A program made the translations under genes and the position numbers. This document shows positions 58,557 to 64,000 of a DNA stretch of 64,000 bases, piece by piece. The stretch is from Kitasatospora aureofaciens (GTDB taxonomy: Bacteria > Actinomycetota > Actinomycetes > Streptomycetales > Streptomycetaceae): the NCBI RefSeq assembly GCF_001188955.3, contig NZ_JPRF03000043.1, positions 310,001 through 374,000 of the forward strand, read 5' to 3'. Below the pieces are notes generated by a model that was given only the letters and a program-made list of their open reading frames with translations, was not told the DNA's origin and made no database searches. Positions within the stretch are counted from its first letter, which is position 1. Each line of letters opens with the position of its first letter.

Positions 58557-59281
58557 GAGGAAGCTCCCTAGGGGTTGTACACGGTTCGGGTGGGACTCGC
58601 CGCTCGCCTGGTGGCGATCCGGACGGGCCGTCACCGGAACTGAGCGGACGTGAAACCGTGACCGTACCCGATGGCCCGGCAGCCCCGGGCCCCAGGTGTC
58701 AGCAGTTACCGCCGCAGCCCGACAGGTGGACGCCGAGCCGCGAACAAGGTCGGCCGCCGGGATCAGGCGAGACCGCGCTGTTCCGGGGCGTCTTCTCCAA
58801 GGACTCCCCGAAGCTGGGCCGGCCGAGGCTTCGGCTGATGACCGGACTTGCCCGCGGCCGGACCGAGCGCGACGTCGGCGGCCTGGACGGAACGCCCGGG
58901 CCGTTGGTGCCCGGCAGAGCGGCCGTTCCAGAGATGCGGTATTCGGGGCGGTCCCCGCAGCGTCGCCCGCGCGGGCGGCGTCGGGGGAAGTGGATTCGCG
59001 CTGTTCTGCCCGGCGGCGGCCTCCAGCCCCGCTGCCCCCACCGGTACGTCCCGTGCCCCGTCCTGGGGTTGCCGTCGAGGCAACCGGACCGTGGCGACCG
59101 ATGTGCCGTCAGTTCGACACCGCCGGGCGCAGCCTGACCGCCGTGGCCTCCCCCGAGGCGGCACGTCACCTCCTGGACGGTCGGCCTGACGGCCCCCACC
59201 CACACCCCGTCCCCGCACGGGGACGGCGCCCGGGGCGGCGGCGAGACGGCATGGTGGGCGGCCGCGGTCGGAGCCCGGCCG
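58557..59281. other. 725-base region without a recognised gene
   Basis: Upstream of the LAXTG gene. Long open frames on both strands are Arg/Pro-rich shadows. A short coding-like segment on the plus strand near 59110-59180 reads QFDTAGRSLTAVASPEAARH but has no start or family. No dyad, RNA gene or transposon end was found. Confidence 0.35.
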
Positions 59282-59779
59282 TCAGGACAGCGGGCCGGCC
59301 AGCAGCCCGGCGGCCAGGTCGTGCAGTTCGGCCACCAATTCCTTCGTCAGCCCGCCGCGGTGCTCCTGTTGGTCCTCCGCGCGGTACAGCCATCCGCGGA
59401 CCGGCCACAGTGGCGAGCCGGGGTCATCGGCGGAGCACAGCTCAAAGCCGATCCGCTCGGCCGCTGCCAGCGGATCGAGACGGCCGTCCACCAGGTCCCT
59501 GAGGCAGTACCGGGCAAGCGCCAGGTCGCGGCCCTCAAGGGTGGTGGGCAGCCGCAGCGCAGGCCAGAGTTCCTGCTCCACCTCGGCCAGCAGCCGGCGC
59601 GTCTCCAGGACCTCCCCGTCGGACAGCACGCCGAGCTCCCACAGACTCGGGGTGTCCGCCCCGCCGGCCAGCGCCGCCCAGGCAGCCTCCACCGCCTGGG
59701 CGACCGACTCCGGACAACCGTCGGTACGTCGCTCCAGCAGCACCCGGCGCAACGGCTCCAGCGCCTCGTCCAACTCCAT
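59282..59779 (-). CDS. Hypothetical protein, 165 residues
   Basis: Starts MELDEALEPLRRVLLERRTD and is predicted almost wholly helical (ESVAQAVEAAWAALAGGADT, VLETRRLLAEVEQELWPALR, LALARYCLRDLVDGRLDPLA, FELCSADDPGSPLWPVRGW, TKELVAELHDLAAGLLAGPL). No membrane segment, signal peptide or catalytic motif. The phrase 'ALRLPTTLEGRDLALARYCLRDL' is typical of conserved streptomycete proteins of unknown function. ATG at 59779 is the start that excludes a low-complexity extension. Single gene. Confidence 0.7.
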   Translation of the reverse strand: MELDEALEPLRRVLLERRTDGCPESVAQAVEAAWAALAGGADTPSLWELGVLSDGEVLETRRLLAEVEQELWPALRLPTTLEGRDLALARYCLRDLVDGRLDPLAAAERIGFELCSADDPGSPLWPVRGWLYRAEDQQEHRGGLTKELVAELHDLAAGLLAGPLS

Positions 59780-59989
59780 CGCGCGAGCGTAACCACCCAC
59801 TGCAGCCCGGAGCGACACGTTTTGATCCGACGGCAGCCGGCGCCCTGCGCCGGCACGGCATCGCCGCACACCCTCGCGGCAGCCTCCACCCCCCCCCGGC
59901 CACCGACCAGGATCCCCACCGACCACTGGACCCGCACCTTCCTCCCCGCCTGGCGCCACGGCCTCCTCGACTGCATCACGATGCCGGGT

Positions 59990-60200
59990 CCGCCGACGAT
60001 GACCAGTTCGCCGGGTCGGCCACCAGGGCGGCCAACTCGCCCTGCGTCCGCGCCGAAAGGGCGCTCTCCGCTCCGGCGTCGAGCTCCTCCGAGGTGCCGG
60101 CCGTCACCGCCGGCGAGCCGTAGGGCGTCTACGGCGCGGTCACGATCCCGTGTGACGCCCGCAGTTCGGGCAGATCCCTCGACCGGGCGGCCACGCTAGC
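59990..60200 (-). pseudogene. DUF1707-like fragment
   Basis: Minus strand reads SRDLPELRASHGIVTAP, a stop, then TSEELDAGAESALSARTQGE and LAALVADPANW. The 'L.aRT.gELaaL.aDLP' phrase is the end of the DUF1707 domain, a short actinobacterial domain often at the start of membrane or regulatory proteins. The internal stop and missing front make it non-functional. The rest of 59780-60245 holds nothing I recognise. Confidence 0.4.
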
Positions 60201-60245
60201 GAAGCAGAAGCAGGGGTCTTCCGTCGTGGGCACGGGAGAACCCGC

Positions 60246-60701
60246 TCAGGCCACGATCGCAGTCTGCAGCTCGAACCCGAGGGCGGTCAGGGCCTCCTCG
60301 GCGGCCTGCTGGTCCTGCTCGTAGCTGCCGCCGGAGATACCGAGTCCCCCGAGGCACCGGCCGTTCTCGACGATCGGGTAGCCGCCGCCGACCGCCATCA
60401 GGCGCGGGTGTGCGGCGAGCGGCGAGAGCCGCGGGTTGGCGAGGTGGTCGTTCCACGTGTGGGTGGGGGTCTGGAAGGAGGCCGCGGTCCAGGCCTTGTC
60501 GAGCGCGACCTCGGCCGTGAGGAAGAGCGCGTCGTCGGCGCGGTCGAACGCCTTCAGGTGTCCGCCCGGGTCGGTGACGGCGACGGCGGCCGTGAAACCG
60601 ATCCGGGCAGCGGCGGTGTGCACCGCCGCGATGAGCGCGCCGGCGGCTGCTCGGGTGATCGTGGAGGCGGGGGCTGACTTCTGGAGGATGTCAGTGCTCA
60701 T
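60246..60701 (-). CDS. GlcG/HbpS-family heme-binding-like protein
   Basis: A 151-residue protein of the GlcG/HbpS fold: ALIAAVHTAAARIGFTAAVA and VTDPGGHLKAFDRADDALFL (strands with the DxxG..k.F.RmD pattern), LDKAWTAASFQTPTHTW, and VENGRCLGGLGISGGSYEQD with QAAEEAL at the end, the 'G.viGaiGvSG....qD...a.aa' block. Members bind heme or small organic acids and often act with redox enzymes. It sits third in the operon after quinone oxidoreductase and NIPSNAP genes. ATG with GAGGAAA upstream. No export signal. Confidence 0.9.
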   Translation of the reverse strand: MSTDILQKSAPASTITRAAAGALIAAVHTAAARIGFTAAVAVTDPGGHLKAFDRADDALFLTAEVALDKAWTAASFQTPTHTWNDHLANPRLSPLAAHPRLMAVGGGYPIVENGRCLGGLGISGGSYEQDQQAAEEALTALGFELQTAIVA

Positions 60702-60757
60702 GGGAGGTTTCCTCAGGGACTGGGCGGTGTTGGTGACGCTGCGACGGCCGGGGCCGG

Positions 60758-61078
60758 TCACCGCAGCGGTGAGGCCGGGGTGGGGATCACGCGGGTGACG
60801 ACGGACTTCTCCGGAATCAGAAGGCCGTGGACGACCGGACCGATCTCGTTCTTCCAGCGGTCGTGCTGGTAGACCGCCGCGTACAGGGCCTCGCTCTGGG
60901 CCTCGTCCTCGAAGCGGCGGATCCAGACGTAGCCGTCCTCGTCCTGGGCGTCGACGAAGGAGGCGGTCACGTCCATGCCCAGCGAGGCCTGGAACGGGAT
61001 GACCACGTCCTCCATGTAGCACACCCACTCCTCGCGGCGTCCGGCCCGGACCTGGTAGCGGCGGATCTCGTAGTACAC
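60758..61078 (-). CDS. NIPSNAP-family protein
   Basis: A 106-residue ferredoxin-like protein: MYYEIRRYQVRAGRREEWVC, VVIPFQASLGMDVTASFVDA, DGYVWIRRFEDEAQSEALYA and DRWKNEIGPVVHGLL. The Y.lR.Y...pG....w opening, WiRrF.d strand and nsew-type W.. helix are the family pattern. Members are small, often dimeric, with unknown or ligand-binding roles beside oxidoreductases. GTG start at 61078. It lies 29 bases downstream of the quinone oxidoreductase gene and 56 bases before the GlcG-like gene. Confidence 0.9.
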   Translation of the reverse strand: MYYEIRRYQVRAGRREEWVCYMEDVVIPFQASLGMDVTASFVDAQDEDGYVWIRRFEDEAQSEALYAAVYQHDRWKNEIGPVVHGLLIPEKSVVTRVIPTPASPLR

Positions 61079-61107
61079 GGCCTGCTCCGAACTTCTTGTG
61101 GTGATGG

Positions 61108-62076
61108 TCAGTTGGTAACGGTCAGGACGAGCTTGCCGCGGGTGCGGCCGGCCTCGCCGCGGGCGTGGGCCGTACCGGCCTGCTCCAGTGGGAAGGTCTC
61201 CTCCACCTCGACAGCGACCTCGCCGGCGTCGATCAGGCCGGCGATCGCGGCCAGCGCCGTACCGTCCGGCTCCACCAGGAACGGGGTCACCCGCACGCCC
61301 GTCGCCTCAGCCGCCTGCGCCAGCTCCGCGGAGACGCCGGCCGGGATCGCGACCAGCAGGCCGCCGGGGCGCAGGACCTTCAGCGAGCGGGTGCTGGTCT
61401 GGTCGTGGGCGTCGCCCACGAGGTCGATGACGACGTCGACGCCCGCGACGGCGTCCTCGAAGCGGGTCGTGGTGTAGTCGATGCTCTCGCCGGCGCCGAG
61501 TTCCTTGAGCCAGGGGTGGCGGGCGGCGCTGGCGGTGGCGATCACGTGGGCGCCCAGGTGGCGGGCGAACTGGACCGCGAAGTGGCCGACGCCACCGGCG
61601 GCGGCGGTGATCAGGACACGCTGGCCGGCCTGCACCTGGGCGGTGTCGACCACGGCCTGCCAGGCCGTCAGCGCGGCCAGGGGTACGGCAGCGGCGTGCA
61701 CGTGGTCGATGGTGGCCGGCTTGCGGGCCCACTGGCGGGCCGGGGCGGTCACGTACTCGGCGTAGGCATTGGCGACGCGCGGGAACCACGGCATTCCGTA
61801 CACCTCGTCGCCGGCCTTCAGCGTGGTCACACCGAAGCCGACCTCCTCCACCACACCGGACACGTCCCAGCCGAGGGTGAACGGCGGCTCGCCCAGCAGG
61901 CCGGCCATGCCGGTGCCGCCGCGGGTCTTCCAGTCCACCGGGTTGATCCCGGCCGCGTGCACCCGCACCAGCACCTCGGTCGGCAGCGGCACCGGGCGCG
62001 GCACCCGCTCGATCCGCAGCACCTCCGGCCCGCCGAAACCGTCCTGGACCACCGCGCGCATCATGTTTGCGGACAT
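61108..62076 (-). CDS. NADPH-dependent quinone oxidoreductase (MDR family)
   Basis: A 322-residue medium-chain reductase without zinc ligands. GroES-like N-terminal domain: VLVRVHAAGINPVDWKTRGG and FTLGWDVSGVVEEVG. Rossmann domain: RVLITAAAGGVGHFAVQFAR (AxxGGVG nucleotide loop near residue 160), VIATASAARHPWLKELGAGE and YTTTRFED. It reduces quinones or enones with NADPH. ATG at 62076. First gene of a three-gene operon (with NIPSNAP and GlcG-like genes) that is divergent from an HxlR regulator, a common arrangement for quinone- or aldehyde-responsive detoxification. Confidence 0.94.
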   Translation of the reverse strand: MSANMMRAVVQDGFGGPEVLRIERVPRPVPLPTEVLVRVHAAGINPVDWKTRGGTGMAGLLGEPPFTLGWDVSGVVEEVGFGVTTLKAGDEVYGMPWFPRVANAYAEYVTAPARQWARKPATIDHVHAAAVPLAALTAWQAVVDTAQVQAGQRVLITAAAGGVGHFAVQFARHLGAHVIATASAARHPWLKELGAGESIDYTTTRFEDAVAGVDVVIDLVGDAHDQTSTRSLKVLRPGGLLVAIPAGVSAELAQAAEATGVRVTPFLVEPDGTALAAIAGLIDAGEVAVEVEETFPLEQAGTAHARGEAGRTRGKLVLTVTN

Positions 62077-62176
62077 GCGTCATCTCCTGAAAGAGCACTC
62101 TGCGGAGGGCCGTCGGCGGCCCTCCCTCGACGTCGGCGACGCTATCCCCGTGGGTATGGTTACCTTCAAGGTCTAG

Positions 62177-62195
62177 TACTTCCCATCGGGAAGTA
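62177..62195. promoter_or_regulatory. 19-bp palindrome, HxlR operator
   Basis: Perfect dyad whose core is ACTTCCC-ATC-GGGAAGT, extended by one T-A pair. It lies 21 bases before the HxlR start and 101 bases before the oxidoreductase start. HxlR-type sites often have ACTT/AAGT arms, so this is the likely binding site of the adjacent regulator. Confidence 0.75.
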
Positions 62196-62215
62196 ACCTG
62201 GTGAGGATGGTGATC

Positions 62216-62593
62216 ATGACGACCACATGCCCCAGCGGCCAGCACTCGCACCACGACGTCTACGCCGCCCAGTGCCCCTGCCGCGCCCTGCTGGACCTGC
62301 TCGCCAACAAATGGTCCGCCCTCGCCATCGGCGCCCTCGAAGACGGCCCCCAGCGCTTCGGCGAACTCCAGCGCAAGCTCCAGGGCGTCAGCCCCAAGGT
62401 GCTGACCCAGACCCTGCGCCGCCTGGAGGACTTCGGCATCCTCGACCGCACCGTCTACCCCGCCGTCCCGCTGCACGTCGAGTACTCCCTCACCGCGCTC
62501 GGCCGGAGCGCCGCGATCCCGCTCAACGCACTCCGCTCATGGGTCGAGGACAACATCGACCACGCCTACCGGCCGGAGCCGGTCGCGCCCTGA
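62216..62593 (+). CDS. HxlR-family transcriptional regulator
   Basis: A 125-residue winged-helix regulator: CPCRALLDLLANKWSALAIG (the C.....L.l..gKW...il opening), QRFGELQRKLQGVSPKVLTQ, TLRRLEDFGILDRTVYPAVP and VEYSLTALGRS, the complete HxlR domain. The Cys pair near residue 20 (QCPC) may be the sensor, as HxlR/QorR/YodB members react with quinones or aldehydes through such Cys. ATG at 62216 has GAGG nine bases upstream; earlier in-frame starts lack spacing. Divergent from the oxidoreductase operon with the palindrome between. Confidence 0.93.
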   Translation: MTTTCPSGQHSHHDVYAAQCPCRALLDLLANKWSALAIGALEDGPQRFGELQRKLQGVSPKVLTQTLRRLEDFGILDRTVYPAVPLHVEYSLTALGRSAAIPLNALRSWVEDNIDHAYRPEPVAP

Positions 62594-62916
62594 GGCCGTC
62601 ACCTCCGTGCGCCAGAGCAGCGCCTCTCGTGCGGACCTTGCCCGAGGACCTGCGGGACACCAGCACGGTCCTCGGCGCTTCGGTGCCGACTCGGGAGCAC
62701 GACGGCCCGGGCCCCGCGTGTGTGAGTACCCGGGCGTCGTCCCCGCCGGCTGTCGGAACGGGCAGTCCGTCAGCGGATGGCCCGGTGCCTCGGCCGAGGA
62801 CCGCACATGAGATGGCTCGGACCGCAAATGCCGTGAATGGTCCTCGGGTCCCTGCCGCGACGGCGGCCACTCCTATGGTTGGTCGAAAGGCAGCCAAGGC
62901 GGTCCTGGAGGCAGCG
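62594..62916. other. Intergenic region, no gene recognised
   Basis: About 320 bases between the HxlR gene and the hydrolase. Open frames present are extensions or shadows. The hydrolase promoter and its GGAGG site at the end lie here; no other element seen. Confidence 0.4.
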
Positions 62917-63612
62917 GTGAGGGTCGTGTTCGTGCACGGGGCGTGCGTGCGGGACGGGTCGTGGTGGTGGCATCGCACTGCCGAGTTGCTGCGGGAGCGA
63001 GGGATGCGGAGCGTGGCGCCGGCGCTGCCGAGCTGTGGTGAGGCGGGCCTTCCCGGGGGCCGCGGCGGTCCGGGGCTTGCCGAGGACGTCGCGGCGGTGC
63101 GGCAGGTGCTGCTGGACGGCGATGAACCCACTGTTGTGGTCGCCCACAGCTACGGTGGCATCATCACTGCGGAAGCCGCCGCGGGCGTCGGGGCGGTCCG
63201 CCACCTGGTGCTGATCTCCAGCTACCTGCCCGAGGTCGGGCAGAGCCTGTCGGACTTCGGGGACGGCAGCCCCGCCCCGTTCCTCGACGTCGACTCCGAC
63301 GCCGGCACCTTCGGGGTTCGCTCCGGGCTACTCGTGGACACCTTCCTGCAGGACTGCGACCCCGAGATCCAGGCGCAGGCGGCGGACCACCTCGCCCGGC
63401 AGAGCGTGCAGGTGACCGGGCAGCCGGTCCGGGCGGCCGCATGGCATCAGGTGCCCTCGACCTACCTCGTCTGCGCCCAGGACCGGGGCACCCCGCCACG
63501 CCTGCAGCGCGAGTTCGCCCGCCGAGCCAGCAGCGTTGTCGAACTCGACGCCGGCCACCACCCGTTCCTGTCCCAGCCCGACACAGTCCGGGACCTGCTG
63601 CTGAGCCTGTGA
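62917..63612 (+). CDS. Alpha/beta hydrolase
   Basis: A 231-residue hydrolase: opening VVFVHGACVRDGSWWWHR (oxyanion HG and W..), nucleophile Ser in VVVAHSYGGIITAEAA (GxSxG as HSYGG), acid Asp in YLVCAQDRGTPPRLQREF and His in VVELDAGHHPFLSQP. This matches the short esterase/salicylate-type alpha/beta hydrolases (PF12697) of streptomycetes. GTG at 62917 with GGAGG five bases upstream. No signal peptide. Substrate unknown; single gene. Confidence 0.9.
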   Translation: MRVVFVHGACVRDGSWWWHRTAELLRERGMRSVAPALPSCGEAGLPGGRGGPGLAEDVAAVRQVLLDGDEPTVVVAHSYGGIITAEAAAGVGAVRHLVLISSYLPEVGQSLSDFGDGSPAPFLDVDSDAGTFGVRSGLLVDTFLQDCDPEIQAQAADHLARQSVQVTGQPVRAAAWHQVPSTYLVCAQDRGTPPRLQREFARRASSVVELDAGHHPFLSQPDTVRDLLLSL

Positions 63613-63659
63613 TTGGCAGCGACAAGATCGTTCACAGGGAGGACGGCGTAGTCGCCGCA

Positions 63660-63826
63660 GTGCGGGGGGCTGCTCACCGAGGGAACTGTGCGGTGGGACA
63701 GCGCCGTCAGCGGCGTCACCCCCCCTGGCGGACGGCACCTGTCGGCTGCTCTTCGGTGACGGCACCGCTGAGGACTTCGACCTGGTGGTCGGTGCCGACG
63801 GCGCCTGCACGGCCGCCCGGCGCCGA
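63660..63826 (+). pseudogene. FAD monooxygenase (TetX-like) fragment
   Basis: Plus strand reads LLTEGTVRWDSAVSGVTP in one frame and, after a run of C residues, LADGTCRLLFGDGTAED and DFDLVVGADGACTAARR in the next. This is the second half of the FAD domain of PheA/TetX-type monooxygenases (VrW...v..v.pl.DG...l.f.DG....DlvVGADGa.S..R). Start, NADPH site and rest are absent; a one-base change at the C-run breaks the frame. It ends where the LysR gene, on the other strand, begins its stop codon. Confidence 0.65.
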
Positions 63827-64000
63827 CTACGACGACGCTCCACCCATGGCCAGCGCGGTTCGCGCCAGCCCGCGCAGCCAGGCGTGGGCGGGATCGGTGT
63901 CGTAGCGCTGATGCCACGACAGGTATACCGGTGCCGACGGCAGTTCGAGTGGCAGGGGGAGCACGACCAGGCCGAGGTCGGCGACGGCGGAGCGCGTGGT
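63827..64000 (-). CDS. LysR-type regulator, 3' end (cut by window edge)
   Basis: The last 57 codons of a minus-strand gene, reading ADLGLVVLPLPLELPSAPVY, LSWHQRYDTDPAHAWLRGL and ARTALAMGG then stop. The 'G...LP.......p..l.WH.R...DPAH.WLR..l' pattern is the C-terminal end of LysR substrate-binding domains of the aromatic-acid type. The DNA-binding part lies beyond base 64000. It is convergent with the flavin monooxygenase fragment. Confidence 0.75.
   Translation of the reverse strand, partial: TTRSAVADLGLVVLPLPLELPSAPVYLSWHQRYDTDPAHAWLRGLARTALAMGGASS

Noticed and set aside
58696..59502. Long plus-strand open frame of 268 codons
   Set aside because: Arginine/proline-rich, with no family match and no ribosome site; part of it is antisense to the 165-residue hypothetical gene. 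Typical high-GC shadow.

Overview
The window is about 70% GC or higher, with closely packed genes, frequent 4-base ATGA/GTGA overlaps, GTG starts and actinobacterial families throughout: SpoIIE-type phosphatases with GAF domains, a RsbW-like ATPase, ESX-type substrates, LAXTG-tailed surface protein, AfsR/SARP remnant, GH15 trehalase-like and GH74 enzymes. This fits a streptomycete (Streptomyces or Kitasatospora). The mix of accessory metabolic cassettes and many truncated or frameshifted genes suggests a chromosome arm; that is inference. I see no rRNA, tRNA, CRISPR array or prophage.

Layout. 1-1.45 kb: SnoaL-like gene and FAD monooxygenase (cut by the window edge) divergent from a MarR gene, with two 17-bp palindromes between. 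1.5-5.7 kb: operon of ECF sigma factor, zinc-finger anti-sigma with a membrane domain, ABC ATPase and two membrane proteins. 6-12 kb: NAD kinase, remnants of dnaE2 and TniQ-like genes, a TetR / ketoacyl synthase divergon with two operators, then truncated TetR, acetyltransferase and nucleotidyltransferase fragments. 12-16 kb: methyltransferase, membrane protein, IS1182-type remnant and a two-component system. 16-25 kb: GH15 hydrolase, GAF-PAS-GAF-PP2C phosphatase, Na+/H+ antiporter, Tat-exported multicopper oxidase, secreted transglycosylase-like protein.

25.8-32 kb: GroES-like protein, gnd, then the most unusual gene of the window: an 859-residue APC-type amino acid permease fused in frame to a SpoIIE/PP2C phosphatase domain and a RsbW-like HATPase domain, followed by a separate membrane PP2C phosphatase. 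32.8-36.3 kb: three-gene ESX/type VII-like export locus. 36.6-41 kb: 5'-deleted murG-like pseudogene, secreted RICIN-GH74 enzyme, IS5-type transposase remnant. 41-46.6 kb: FtsX/MacB-like ABC exporter plus lipoprotein, divergent from a two-component system that probably controls it.

46.8-51.4 kb: TetR-controlled cassette of MFS exporter, metallo-beta-lactamase-fold hydrolase, GatC/AtzG-like small protein and amidase, closed by a strong hairpin; it looks like a degradation-and-efflux unit for an amide- or lactone-type compound. 51.4-53.2 kb: debris, including an AfsR-like TPR fragment joined to a secreted-enzyme tail. 53.5-57.4 kb: acetyltransferase, SRPBCC protein, MarR regulator and Orn/Lys/Arg decarboxylase with a 7-copy hexamer repeat upstream. 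57.6-64 kb: sortase-type surface protein, hypothetical gene, GlcG-like, NIPSNAP and quinone-oxidoreductase genes divergent from an HxlR regulator across a 19-bp palindrome, alpha/beta hydrolase, flavin monooxygenase fragment and the 3' end of a LysR gene.
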